A stretch of 64,000 nucleotides of DNA, taken from contig CP070896.1 in the NCBI GenBank assembly GCA_017084465.1, positions 5,445,501 to 5,509,500 on the forward strand. The letters run 5' to 3'. The stretch is from Lacrimispora xylanisolvens (lineage in GTDB: Bacteria > Bacillota > Clostridia > Lachnospirales > Lachnospiraceae). The notes beneath the pieces are model-generated. The model saw only the letters and a list, made by a program, of their open reading frames with translations. It made no database searches and had not been told where the DNA came from. Position numbers and translations under genes: made by a program. Of the stretch, positions 1-9,085 are shown in pieces. The first letter of the stretch is position 1; each line of letters opens with the position of its first letter.

Positions 1-1
1 T

Positions 2-772
2 ACTGAGCGGTTCCTGGGGTATGACAAGGATGAGTATGGTGGACTGATTATTAACCAGAAAGAGGCATTAGTAGTGGATTTTCTTTATGACATGACCTTG
101 TTCGGATTGGGAAATTCCAGACTGAAAAGCCTGATGAATTTTCTTGGGGTAAAGTCCGTGACCGATGTGGAATGGAATGAAAGCACGGTAAATGGGGTGC
201 TGACCAATGAAAAGTACAAAGGAGATTATCACCTGCAGAAATACTTCACACCGGAGAATAAGCGGAACCAGTCAAGATTAAACCGTGGGGAAGTGCAGAG
301 TTACTACATCACAGATAACCACCCGGCTATCGTGAGTGAGGAAAAATGGAACCAGGTACAGGCGGAACGGGAACGCCGGAAGAAGGAGCGGAATATTGCT
401 GTTGACAATACAGAGAAGTACCAAAACCGATATTCGCTGAGCGGAATGCTGATTTGCCCATATTGTGGAAAAAATCTCAGGCGCAGAATGGTATATAAAG
501 GAAAGATTCAGTGGCTGTGCAGCACTTACATTAAAGAGGGAAAACAAGCCTGTCGGGGAGTGCGGGTGGATAATATAGAGGTCATAAAACGGAACATTAC
601 AGAACCAACGGTGGTAGAGGAGGTGAGTGGGCATGGCAAGAAACATTACCGTTATACCCGCAAGGCAGATTTCATCAACGGGCGAGAATATGAGCCAGAA
701 TGTGCGGAAGTTAAGGGTGGCGGCGTATTGCAGGGTATCAACCGCCCAAGAAGAACAGTTATTAAGTTATGA
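2..772 (+). CDS. Large serine recombinase, C-terminal part (5' end outside window)
   Basis: The reading frame is open from the left edge, so only the C-terminal ~256 residues are visible; the catalytic resolvase domain lies outside the window. What remains is the recombinase domain (around WNESTVNGVLTNEKYKGD) followed by a zinc ribbon, CPYCGK with partner cysteines in WLCST and ACRGVRV. Large serine recombinases of this kind integrate and excise conjugative elements and phages. The 3' end overlaps the next recombinase by about 140 bases in another frame, so the last ~45 residues may be partly fortuitous, though a similar KKHYRYT tail occurs in relatives as far as I recall. Adjacent recombinases typically mark one end of an integrative element. 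Confidence 0.85.
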   Translation, partial: TERFLGYDKDEYGGLIINQKEALVVDFLYDMTLFGLGNSRLKSLMNFLGVKSVTDVEWNESTVNGVLTNEKYKGDYHLQKYFTPENKRNQSRLNRGEVQSYYITDNHPAIVSEEKWNQVQAERERRKKERNIAVDNTEKYQNRYSLSGMLICPYCGKNLRRRMVYKGKIQWLCSTYIKEGKQACRGVRVDNIEVIKRNITEPTVVEEVSGHGKKHYRYTRKADFINGREYEPECAEVKGGGVLQGINRPRRTVIKL

Positions 773-2051
773 GAACCAGGTGAATTATTACACCACATTT
801 ATTAATGAGAATCCCCTTTATGAGTATGCAGGTACTTATGCGGATGAGGGGATTTCGGCAACCAATACTAAAAAGAGGGATGAGTTTAAACGAATGATAG
901 CAGACTGCCGAGCAGGGAAGATTGACATGATTATCACTAAATCGATTTCAAGATTTGCACGAAATACACTGGACTGTCTGAATTATGTGCGGGAGCTGAA
1001 AGAATTAGGTATTGGAATCATTTTTGAAAAGGAAAATATTAATACATTGGATGCAAAAGGAGAAGTACTGCTAACTATTCTTTCTTCACTGGCGCAAGAT
1101 GAGAGCCGGTCTATTTCTGAAAATTCTACTTGGGGAATACGTAGGAGATTCGAAAAGGGGCAGCATAAGATGAGTACCAAGAGATTCCTTGGGTATGATA
1201 CAGATGAGGAGGGGAAATTGGTTATTAATCGAAAACAGGCACAGAATGTAAAACGAATATATTCAGAGTTTTTAAATGGGAAAACGGTTGATTATATTAA
1301 ACGGATTTTTGAGCGGGAGGGCGTAAAAAACTGGGACGGTGGAACGAAGTGGCAGACCACTACTTTGCAGAGTATGCTGGAAAATGAGAAGTACAAAGGC
1401 GATGCCATTCTGCAAAAGAGTTATACAACGGATTTTCTTACGAAGAAACGTGTACAGAACAATGGAGAAATACAGAAGTTTTATATTGAGGATGACCACG
1501 AAGCTATTATTGAGCCATGGATTTGGGAGTGCGTGCAGTTGGAGACTGCAAGACGGAAGAAGTACATGGAAGAACACGGGACAAACTCCTATTCCCACAA
1601 TACAGAGAATAATCCTTTCGCTTCCAAGATAGTTTGTGGGGTATGCGGGAAAGTGTTTGCCCGGAAAGGGTGGCGGAGTAGTACAGGTATTGATAGAAAG
1701 GTATGGCAGTGCAGCGAACGGTATAAAGTGAAAGGGGTTATGGGCTGTGCCAATCGACATGTGGAGGAGAGTACGCTGGAAAAAGCGTTTGTTATGGCTT
1801 GGAATGGTATTTTAGAGAATAAGGAGTACTTGTGGCAGAAATGGGAGCAGCAGAAGCAACGTGAGGATCTGTTAGAAGTGTATCGAGCAAAGAATTTTCA
1901 GGAATTAACAAAGGATAAGAAGCCGATAGATAAAATGGATACGGAATTTATACTTCGAGTATTGAATCATATCAAAGTGTTTGAGGACGGTACGTTGAGG
2001 GTAGTGTTCCTGGATGGAACGGAGATTGAGTGTAAAAATGAAGAAGAGTAG
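633..2051 (+). CDS. Large serine recombinase
   Basis: A complete 472-residue site-specific recombinase. The N-terminal resolvase domain begins with the CRVST motif that carries the catalytic serine, and the conserved arginine context SRFARN follows. A recombinase domain comes next (WQTTTLQSMLENEKYKGD), then a zinc ribbon (CGVCGK and later cysteines in VWQCSERY and MGCANRH). I chose ATG 633 because AGGAGG at 618-623 lies 9 bases upstream; GTG 627 is too close to it. It probably mediated movement of the element that supplied the accessory genes downstream. A hairpin terminator follows directly. Confidence 0.9.
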   Translation: MARNITVIPARQISSTGENMSQNVRKLRVAAYCRVSTAQEEQLLSYENQVNYYTTFINENPLYEYAGTYADEGISATNTKKRDEFKRMIADCRAGKIDMIITKSISRFARNTLDCLNYVRELKELGIGIIFEKENINTLDAKGEVLLTILSSLAQDESRSISENSTWGIRRRFEKGQHKMSTKRFLGYDTDEEGKLVINRKQAQNVKRIYSEFLNGKTVDYIKRIFEREGVKNWDGGTKWQTTTLQSMLENEKYKGDAILQKSYTTDFLTKKRVQNNGEIQKFYIEDDHEAIIEPWIWECVQLETARRKKYMEEHGTNSYSHNTENNPFASKIVCGVCGKVFARKGWRSSTGIDRKVWQCSERYKVKGVMGCANRHVEESTLEKAFVMAWNGILENKEYLWQKWEQQKQREDLLEVYRAKNFQELTKDKKPIDKMDTEFILRVLNHIKVFEDGTLRVVFLDGTEIECKNEEE

Positions 2052-2059
2052 GAATAGGT

Positions 2060-2095
2060 ACCAACTGGGATGAATCTTCCTGGTTGGTCTTTTTT
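2060..2095 (+). terminator. Rho-independent terminator after recombinase
   Basis: ACCAAC pairs with GTTGGT across an interior mismatch, followed by a T-rich tract (tcttttttc). It separates the recombinase operon from the kinase/helicase cluster. Confidence 0.7.
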
Positions 2096-2176
2096 CTTGC
2101 CTTTTTTCAGATAGTAAAAGTTTGTAGAATATGGTAAAATTGTAATATCACCTATGAAAAAGGAGCTGAAAATAAA

Positions 2177-3439
2177 ATGGATAATTATGACGTGTTAGAG
2201 GTCATTCATTACTCAAGAACTAGTGAAACCATTATCTTAAAGGTCAAAGAAAAGAATAAGATGACTTGTGATAATATTTATGCGCTAAAATTAATAGGTT
2301 CTTTGAATAATAGATTTCAAAAGTTAATATTTAAAAGAGAAGTTGACGCACTTAAAACGTTAAATGCATGTGATAGTATTGTAAAAATTCGGGATTATAT
2401 GCTTAATGCGAGTTTTAACAATAAAACTGATTGGGGCTTGATATTATTAGACTATGTAGAAGGCGAAAATCTTGAAGACTTAGATTTGAGTGGTATATCA
2501 CAGGTTAAAAAATACGAGATATGTTTGAAAATATATAAAGCTATTGAAGAAGCTCATAATAATAACGTATTACATCGTGATTTAAAACCATCAAATATCA
2601 TGTATAATTTAGAATCCGGTGAGATAAAGATTATCGACTTTGGAACTAGTAAAATAAAATCTATAGTAGAGCAAGAGACAACCCTACCATTTTATTCTCC
2701 TAATTTTTCAGCACCCGAAGTGGTTAAGGGGAACAGTACTACAGAAGCTAGCGATATTTATTCATTAGGAGCTGTGACGTTTTATATTTTATTTGGAATA
2801 TTGCCTGATGGGTCAGAAATGATTTGTAGAACCATGGAAGAATTAGAGGTTCCAGAAATAATAAGGAATCTTATAAAGAAAATGGTAGACGAAGAGCCGG
2901 GAACCAGATTTCAAGAGGTCAGTGATATTATTGACATTATGGAAGATATAATCGGTGATAATGTTTCTATACGTGATACTTATGTATGTAATATTGATGT
3001 TGATAAACTGCGCTATTTGAAAAATATTTCTGTAGTTGAAACAGACATGAATATGACTATTTTTACTAAATCTTTTTTAAAGACACAGTTTAAAGAATGT
3101 TCAGCATATTACGATCAAAGAAATGATGTATATATTTTTACAGGTAAAAAAATAGCAGTGGTGTGTTTATATCAAAAGGATGAAGAATTATTCAAAGTAA
3201 TTAAGGTTATGGCATTATCAATAGACAGAAGGATAAGTAACCAAAAAAGAGGCTTTAAATTAGATGGATTATTAAAGTTTACTGACGCTAATAGAAAAAA
3301 TTATTCATCCAGATCTGATCAAAATGATAATGAAAAATTAATTGTTAAATTTAAAAAAATAATAGAAATGATAAAAGTATATTACAGAAACAAGAAGAAC
3401 TGTTTGATGATTTGTTCGGAAAATGGCAGGAGGGTTTAG
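2177..3439 (+). CDS. Serine/threonine protein kinase domain (N-terminal part of a probable kinase-helicase fusion)
   Basis: A eukaryotic-like kinase domain occupies about residues 1-260. It has the ATP-anchoring lysine in YALKLI (about K38), the catalytic loop HRDLKPSN (about 133-140), DFG (154-156) and an APE motif (179-181), so it should be catalytically active. Residues 270-420 form an unrecognised domain. Near 3375 the frame probably slips: one more A in the A4 run gives EMIKSILQKQEELFDDLFGK, which continues directly into the helicase. In this sequence there are two overlapping ORFs; biologically I expect one protein of about 1,045 residues. Base composition (very AT-rich) differs from the recombinases, consistent with acquired cargo. 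The predicted role is antiviral or conflict-related, but that is inference. Confidence 0.85.
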   Translation: MDNYDVLEVIHYSRTSETIILKVKEKNKMTCDNIYALKLIGSLNNRFQKLIFKREVDALKTLNACDSIVKIRDYMLNASFNNKTDWGLILLDYVEGENLEDLDLSGISQVKKYEICLKIYKAIEEAHNNNVLHRDLKPSNIMYNLESGEIKIIDFGTSKIKSIVEQETTLPFYSPNFSAPEVVKGNSTTEASDIYSLGAVTFYILFGILPDGSEMICRTMEELEVPEIIRNLIKKMVDEEPGTRFQEVSDIIDIMEDIIGDNVSIRDTYVCNIDVDKLRYLKNISVVETDMNMTIFTKSFLKTQFKECSAYYDQRNDVYIFTGKKIAVVCLYQKDEELFKVIKVMALSIDRRISNQKRGFKLDGLLKFTDANRKNYSSRSDQNDNEKLIVKFKKIIEMIKVYYRNKKNCLMICSENGRRV

Positions 3440-5319
3440 ATGAGTCGATAAAGAATGAGAAGAAACGTGTGGGAAAAATCATTTATTCTACATTTACAAT
3501 TATTGAGCAACAGTTGTTTCTAACCGTTGAGGAATATAGAAATAACAATATTGATGAGTTAGAAAACGATATGAAATATATTGTAGAAGATATGGATGAT
3601 AGAGGAAATTCCTATTATTATGATATAGGGACATATCATGGTGTTAGTTATGACGATGAAGAGACTATTTTAATTATAGATTTGAATAAAAGAGTACAAT
3701 TAGGTAAACTACGTCCGTTACTTAGAAAACATAGTCCTATTATGGAAGATTTCAGAGCAAATATAAGTGCGTACAAAAGACAACATTATGCAATAAGAGC
3801 TTTGCATGATGATAATTATTCATCAAAAAATTTAAAAGATATTTTATTAAATTTAGATGAACCTACATATACACCTTTTTTACAGAACATTCAATATAGT
3901 AAGGAGGAATTAAATACATCACAAAAAGAGGCTATCAAAAAGGCTCTATATTCAGATAGCATTAGCTTAATACAGGGACCACCTGGAACAGGAAAAACAT
4001 CTGTTATTAAGGAAATAATACGACAAATTATAGTGCAAATAAATAAATTTGAAGATTCTTCAAGAATTTTGGTTGTGTCACAATCGCATACTGCTGTTGA
4101 CAATATAGTAGAAGGGTTAATTGATTTGGAGGCATGTAAGCTTGATATTATTCGAATCGGAAGAGATGAGAATATTTCATCTAAAGTCGAAGAATTTTGT
4201 ACAATTACTGCAATAAGAAAAAAGATGTTCTCTGAGATACAGGGGGCATCTAATCAATATATATCACAGCAGGACAAATTATATGAAAATGTTACCGACC
4301 AGAAAGCAATAGAGAAATGGAATAGAATTAAGGATATACAGAAAGATTGGATTAGCAGATGTAGTAATCTCGAAACATTGGATTATCAAGTGGTAAAGAG
4401 TGCTACTATAATAGCTGGTACATGCGTTGGTTTTTTATCTAATGATTTTGTAAAAGAATTGGACTTTGATTATGTAATTATAGATGAGGCGGCCAAAGCA
4501 ACAACGCCGGAATTACTAGTTTCAATAATAAAATCAAAGAAGATTGTATTAGTAGGAGATCAGAATCAGTTGCCAGCATATGCAGATAGAGAACTATCAC
4601 CTATAATTGCTAATTTAACTAAAGAACCCAAATATAGACTATTTGATTTGTTGTTTGATGTATTACCAGAAACGCATAAGCAAATATTGACAATGCAGTA
4701 TAGAATGAGACGTAATATTGGAGATTTGATAAGCCAGGTTTTTTATGGAGGAAAAATTGCAACAGGTGTGGATAATCAAAAACGAATACATCCGATAAAA
4801 ACATTTGCGGGTAAATCTATTGTTTGGGTTGATACATCAATCATGGATAAAAAGGGTGAAAGTATAAGAAAAGGAGGCTCTTTTTGTAACTATGCAGAAA
4901 ATACATTGATAAAGAAACTGTTAGAAAGTTTCCAAAATGAAGGAGTACTTCCCGATTTGGACATAGGCATTATTACAGGATATCGTGGACAAAAGGAGCT
5001 TATTAGGAAATCTGTAAATAATAGCGGTTATGATAGAATTGCTAAAATAATAGATATTAATACGTTGGATGCATTTCAAGGTAGAGAAAATGATATTATT
5101 ATATACAGTACTGTAAGAACGAAAGATTCTATTGGTTTTCAAAAGGAAAAGGAGCGTGTGAATGTTGCTTTTTCGAGAGCCAAAAATTTGCTTATAATAT
5201 GTGGGGATATGGACTTTTTCTACAAATTTGATGATCCGGAAAATAAGTTTGTTGAGATAGTAGACTACATTTGTGAGCATGAAGATGAATGTGCAGTAAT
5301 ACCTGGAGGTGAACTATAA
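3412..5319 (+). CDS. SF1 (Upf1/Dna2-like) DNA/RNA helicase, probably fused to the preceding kinase
   Basis: A P-loop superfamily-1 helicase. Walker A is GPPGTGKT (about residues 189-196); then come Walker B in IIDEAAKATTPE, motif III GDQNQLPA, QYRM, and the C-terminal motifs DAFQGRE and VNVAFSRAK that are typical of AAA_11/AAA_12 (Upf1-like SF1B) enzymes. The first ~160 residues are helical, charged and unassigned. The only start is a TTG at 3412 inside the end of the kinase ORF, with no good ribosome site, and codons upstream in this frame (LQKQEELFDDL) read sensibly. Both points argue for a fusion interrupted by a one-base error near 3375. The stop overlaps the next gene's start (TAATGG), so the downstream protein is translationally coupled. 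Confidence 0.88.
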   Translation: MFGKWQEGLDESIKNEKKRVGKIIYSTFTIIEQQLFLTVEEYRNNNIDELENDMKYIVEDMDDRGNSYYYDIGTYHGVSYDDEETILIIDLNKRVQLGKLRPLLRKHSPIMEDFRANISAYKRQHYAIRALHDDNYSSKNLKDILLNLDEPTYTPFLQNIQYSKEELNTSQKEAIKKALYSDSISLIQGPPGTGKTSVIKEIIRQIIVQINKFEDSSRILVVSQSHTAVDNIVEGLIDLEACKLDIIRIGRDENISSKVEEFCTITAIRKKMFSEIQGASNQYISQQDKLYENVTDQKAIEKWNRIKDIQKDWISRCSNLETLDYQVVKSATIIAGTCVGFLSNDFVKELDFDYVIIDEAAKATTPELLVSIIKSKKIVLVGDQNQLPAYADRELSPIIANLTKEPKYRLFDLLFDVLPETHKQILTMQYRMRRNIGDLISQVFYGGKIATGVDNQKRIHPIKTFAGKSIVWVDTSIMDKKGESIRKGGSFCNYAENTLIKKLLESFQNEGVLPDLDIGIITGYRGQKELIRKSVNNSGYDRIAKIIDINTLDAFQGRENDIIIYSTVRTKDSIGFQKEKERVNVAFSRAKNLLIICGDMDFFYKFDDPENKFVEIVDYICEHEDECAVIPGGEL

Positions 5320-6623
5320 TGGATAAATTACTGGATTCCTTAGCTAATATTAACATTCGTAAAAATGATGGATACATATTTGTTAAAAATGATGAGGTGT
5401 TTGTACCTATCATAAAAACAATTTTGTCCGTTACTAAACGGTCCTTCTATGCACTTCCGCTTTTAGATGAAATAGTGTTACGACTTATTAATGAAGGGGT
5501 ACAAGAAATTGATGAATTAGTTAATATATTAGGAATCGATAGAAAATTGTTAGAAGTAACTTTAGCAGATTTAAGCGTTAAGGATATTATTTATTGTACA
5601 ACCAATCGATGTAGCTTAATGGTAAAAGGTAAAGAGGCTCTGCGAGAGTTAAAAACAATTCAGAGACGTAAAGATACCATAAAGAATGTTTATCTTGATC
5701 CCATTAATAAAAAGGTACTTGTCGAGCATGAGAACTATCAGTTTTTGGATAAAGTTCGTAATTACGATAAAAAACTGGATGCAGATTTCGAATTAAATAA
5801 TATTGACGTTTTTAAAGAAAATATCGATAGTGTAAATACGGTGTTTTTGGATGAAATGAATATTTATAATGACAAAACTAAGAGTGAGCCAGATGAACTT
5901 TTGAGTATCGATAGTATTGAGAATGTGTATTCAAAATTTGTGCATATTCCAATATACATTTATGTAAGTACTAACGGGTATGACATTGATATACTATCTG
6001 TTAGTAAAAAGAATGAGCAATTACTTTTTCAGTTCAAAGATGAGATAATTGATCAGATACGAAAAAAGAAAATACTTAAAAATACGTTTGTTAAATATGG
6101 CTTAAGAAATACATATCCGGTACCTGCAGATAAAGAAAGTCTGGAAATAAGAGAATTACTAGTAAAGTATAAAAGAAACAAGGGAGATAGAGAAAATTTA
6201 TCCCCAATATTGGGTCCTTTGGTACTTAGTAATAGGAAATTGTTTGATGAAGAGTTTGAGGTTTTATTAACATATTTTGTAAAAGAGAGTAAAGAAATTG
6301 AGTTGAATATTTCATATTTGGATGACTGGGCTAAAAATGAATTATCGACAAAAGTATTATCGATTATTGGAAGTAAAAAATTAATGCGAATAAGTTATGC
6401 TGAATGTTATGATTTTAGAAAGGCGCTGTCTTTATTGCAGCGAACTTTACCAGAGTTTACCAAAGATAAACTTGTACAAAGCGATTTTGATTGTTATTTT
6501 TCAGTAATTTTTGATAAACAATATGCAATTCTAGGGATTCCAAATGATATAAAAATTATTGATAGCCAAACACATATACACAAAGTTGATTATTATCTAA
6601 GCTTAGATTTTGTAGAGGGGTAG
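5319..6623 (+). CDS. Winged-helix protein with a degenerate PLD-like C-terminus (predicted defence partner)
   Basis: A 434-residue protein coupled to the helicase by a 1-base overlap. Residues about 45-115 look like a winged-helix DNA-binding domain (INEGVQEIDELVNILGID..LEVTLADL). The C-terminus contains YFSVIFDKQYAILGIPNDI, which resembles the second half of a phospholipase-D-type motif (HxK...IDDxxAxIGSxN), but the histidine and lysine are absent, so any nuclease activity is doubtful. No confident family assignment. Helicases paired with PLD-fold proteins occur in known defence systems such as DISARM, but the kinase fusion here is not part of DISARM. It probably acts with the kinase-helicase as a sensor or DNA-binding subunit (inference). 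Confidence 0.6.
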   Translation: MDKLLDSLANINIRKNDGYIFVKNDEVFVPIIKTILSVTKRSFYALPLLDEIVLRLINEGVQEIDELVNILGIDRKLLEVTLADLSVKDIIYCTTNRCSLMVKGKEALRELKTIQRRKDTIKNVYLDPINKKVLVEHENYQFLDKVRNYDKKLDADFELNNIDVFKENIDSVNTVFLDEMNIYNDKTKSEPDELLSIDSIENVYSKFVHIPIYIYVSTNGYDIDILSVSKKNEQLLFQFKDEIIDQIRKKKILKNTFVKYGLRNTYPVPADKESLEIRELLVKYKRNKGDRENLSPILGPLVLSNRKLFDEEFEVLLTYFVKESKEIELNISYLDDWAKNELSTKVLSIIGSKKLMRISYAECYDFRKALSLLQRTLPEFTKDKLVQSDFDCYFSVIFDKQYAILGIPNDIKIIDSQTHIHKVDYYLSLDFVEG

Positions 6624-6629
6624 GATATA

Positions 6630-6760
6630 GTTTCGCTATGTAGTATAAATTCTCATCAAATGTTGAAGTTGTTTGCCATCTATGTCCGAAAAACTAGTAA
6701 ACCAAAGTGGTTGGTGGTTGTGGCAGAATAAGTGGAGTGTTTTTATTAGCTCCCATAGAT
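6630..6760. repeat. Intergenic cassette repeat, copy 1 (divergent)
   Basis: TTTCGCTATGTAGTATAA at 6631-6648 matches the core of copies 2 and 3. Further on, GTTTGCCATCTATGTCCGAAAA and an AGTAAACCAAAG stretch align with GTTTGTCTGCTGTCGAGAAAA and AGTAAATCAAAG of copy 2. It lies between the kinase/helicase cassette and the next cassette. Confidence 0.55.
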
Positions 6761-6777
6761 GGGCTATGAGGAATTTC

Positions 6778-6795
6778 TTTTACACCGGTGTAAAA
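6778..6795. promoter_or_regulatory. 18-bp perfect palindrome, candidate operator
   Basis: TTTTACACCGGTGTAAAA reads the same on both strands and lies 33 bases before the ATG of the DGNHR protein. A perfect dyad with a central CCGG is a typical binding site for a dimeric repressor; no cognate regulator is adjacent. Confidence 0.4.
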
Positions 6796-6827
6796 AACTG
6801 AAGGAAATATATAGAGGAGATGATGTT

Positions 6828-7615
6828 ATGCCATTTGATTTTATGAATCATAGAGTATATATGGTTGATTATAGTAAAATTTTTGATGAGATAATGGGAC
6901 AAAGGGTATTGTCAAATAAAGATATTCAGGCTCAATATTTGAGACAATGGTTAAATGTATTACGACAGCATGATGATATTTTAATCAAACAATTTAGTAC
7001 AAAGCAAGCTATTATGGAATATATGATTAATGTGCAGAGTGAACCAGAGATTTTTCAATTGCCGATACATTGGAAAACTGATACGTTATTTTTGCATTTC
7101 CGAGTTTCAATAGCTAATGAAATTTGTAAAGAATATTCTTCCCAAAACCAAAGGATTCCTATTGCAGAATTTCAAGGAGATAGTCAGTGTATTTATTGGA
7201 CAAAAGTAGAGGAAAATGTAAAAAGATATGCCGGAAATAATCAGCCAATTATCGCAGTGCCATATTTTAGCGGAAAGTATAATTTGCTTGTTATAGATGG
7301 AAATCATAGACTAACATATTCGGTTATACATAATATGGAAGATATAAAAAAACTTTGATTATATCGGAAAAATCTGTAATAGAACAACAGATTTTTTCAA
7401 GTTCATTTGATATGATGCTGTACATTTTCAATAATGAACTTGTTAGATTTGGGAATAAAACTGCAGAAGAAAAAAAGATAACGATTTGGAATTGATCCAA
7501 AAATCATATTTATGTGGAAAAGGATTTCAATTTGATTAATGAATATAATAAATCTTTATATAAAAATATGGAGATAAAACCTTTTTTAGAAGAGAATAAG
7601 CCATACAATTGGTAA
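6828..7615 (+). pseudogene. ParB/DGQHR-like protein, frame disrupted
   Basis: The product contains LLVIDGNHRLTYSVI, a ParB/Srx-like (DGQHR-type) core motif; such domains occur in DndB-like and other DNA-modification-linked proteins. I place the start at ATG 6828, behind AGAGGAGA at 6813-6820, rather than at the upstream ATG 6759. The frame ends at 7358 just after an A7 run (7346-7352). Shifting back one base extends it with KTLIISEKSVIEQQIF... to a TGA at 7493, beyond which the same frame stays open to TAA 7613-7615. So the gene carries one shift and possibly one nonsense codon. Either the gene is decaying or the sequence is faulty here. Function is unknown; the neighbours suggest a defence or mobile-element cassette. 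Confidence 0.5.
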
Positions 7616-7635
7616 AAGGGAGAGAATGAATAGAA

Positions 7636-7915
7636 ATGGAGAAGACTTTGGCAAAGGAAGCCGTAAAGGAATTGACAGGTTTTGATGCATATGACAAGAT
7701 TTGGAAGTCTAGATGGATTTTCAGCATCAGAGAATAATGCGTGGAAGGGATATCCATTTAAGGTGTTGAATGAACTAGAGGAAGATGGATTTATTAATCA
7801 AGGAAGTCATCGTTCCAAGTCAGTATATATTTATGAGGTAGGATTAGAACAGGCTAAAGTATTACTTGAAAAATCTGGAATAGAAGATTGGAAAAATGAA
7901 GTTACAAACGAATAA
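7636..7915 (+). CDS. DUF6429-like small protein, frameshifted near 7680
   Basis: ATG 7636 opens MEKTLAKEAVKELT. In the other frame, from about 7682, the continuation is MHMTRF..NAWKGYPFKVLNELEEDGFI..GSHRSKSVYI..GLEQAKVLLEKSGI. Joined, the two halves (about 93 residues) match my memory of the DUF6429 family, which is common in Firmicute accessory regions and has no known function. The break falls at or near the T4 run at 7680-7683. It sits between the DGNHR gene and the SEC-C gene, probably in one transcript. Confidence 0.55.
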
Positions 7916-7945
7916 TAATCTATTGATGAGAAAGGGGAAATCTTT

Positions 7946-9019
7946 ACGAGTAAAAAAATATATCCAAATGATCCATGTCCTTGTGGGAGTGGAGAAAAAT
8001 ATAAAAATTGTTGTAAAGGAAAACAGGATGATGCATACTTTACTAATCCATTAAACTTGCTTGAAAACTATAAGGCAATTCGTAAAGAATCAAAGATAAA
8101 ACAATGTCTACATCCAAATAAAAAAGAGTGTTCAGAAAAAATAATAGGAGCTCATTCAATACAGAATAATAAGATTCTAAAAAAGATATCTAGCGAGGGG
8201 ATTGTTTTTATGCCATGCCCTAAACCGGATGACCCGTTTGCACCTATGACAAGTTATGGAAGAAAAGAAGCAACTGTATTTACAGGTTTTTGTGGGTATC
8301 ACGATAAGACTTTATTTCAGCCAATTGAGGATAAGGATTTCGAAAAAACGGAAGAACAAATTTTTTTGTTTACTTATAGATGTTTTGCTTTAGAGTACCA
8401 TAAAAAGCAAGAATTACAGAGAATGGAACAAATTATTCTCAGAAAGAAACCTTCGTTGGTTAATATGCCAGATTCAGAAAATCCTTTTATGGGTAACAGA
8501 ATGGCAATTGGAGATTTTGAAGAGGACAGAGAAATATTTGATAAAGCCATTTTGGATAAAAGTTATATTTATTTAACAAGTATTGTATGGGAGTTTAATA
8601 AAGCCGTAAAATTTGCATGTACAGGATTTGAGTCTTTACAATATGATTTGAAAAATAATAAAGTGCAAGATTTATTGGATTTTAGTAAATCTGTGCAGCA
8701 TGTATATGTTTGTGTATTTCCTGAAAAGGAGAAAACATACTGTATTATTTCTTGGTTCAAAAAAAATGATCAATTGTTTTCAAAGTATTATGAACAGTTA
8801 AATAACTTGGATGAAATAAAGAAAAGAAATTATATTAATAACCTTTTGCCGATGATAAGTGAAAATCTAGTAGTTAATCCAGATGCATGGGAGAAACTTA
8901 GCCAATCACAGAAAGATGAATTTGGCTCGTATGTTTGGGGAATGGAAACAATAGCGCAGTCGTTTGGCATTGAAGTGGATAGAACAGAAGCTCCTTCTTA
9001 TGACTTGTTTGAGTTATAA
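7946..9019 (+). CDS. SEC-C metal-binding protein with zinc-finger/HNH-like core (start codon reads ACG)
   Basis: The frame encodes a SEC-C zinc motif (PCPCGSGEKYKNCC) at its very start, then a region with CLHPNKKECSEKIIGAHSIQ...FTGFCGYHD, whose C/H pattern suggests a second zinc site resembling a treble-clef or HNH fold. SEC-C domains accompany SecA and many accessory proteins. No ATG, GTG or TTG precedes the SEC-C motif. AAAGGGG (7931-7937) lies 8 bases before an ACG (7946), exactly where a start belongs, so ATG probably became ACG by mutation or misreading. A downstream TTG (8057) would lose the SEC-C motif. Function is unknown; the location suggests defence cargo. Confidence 0.65.
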   Translation, partial: TSKKIYPNDPCPCGSGEKYKNCCKGKQDDAYFTNPLNLLENYKAIRKESKIKQCLHPNKKECSEKIIGAHSIQNNKILKKISSEGIVFMPCPKPDDPFAPMTSYGRKEATVFTGFCGYHDKTLFQPIEDKDFEKTEEQIFLFTYRCFALEYHKKQELQRMEQIILRKKPSLVNMPDSENPFMGNRMAIGDFEEDREIFDKAILDKSYIYLTSIVWEFNKAVKFACTGFESLQYDLKNNKVQDLLDFSKSVQHVYVCVFPEKEKTYCIISWFKKNDQLFSKYYEQLNNLDEIKKRNYINNLLPMISENLVVNPDAWEKLSQSQKDEFGSYVWGMETIAQSFGIEVDRTEAPSYDLFEL

Positions 9020-9085
9020 ATATGGATAGTTAAGTTGGTGAGATATAGAGTTTAGAGCAATGAGATTGATGTGGAGTAACAACGT

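Noticed and set aside
278..646. Minus-strand ORF of 122 codons
   Set aside because: Antisense shadow of the recombinase, no ribosome site, no family features.
627..772. Frameshift joining recombinase 1 and 2 into one protein
   Set aside because: Recombinase 2 has its own N-terminal catalytic domain with a good start; the overlap is a 3' tail of recombinase 1.
1272..1760. 162-codon minus-strand ORF in recombinase 2
   Set aside because: Antisense shadow, with no start signal and no family.
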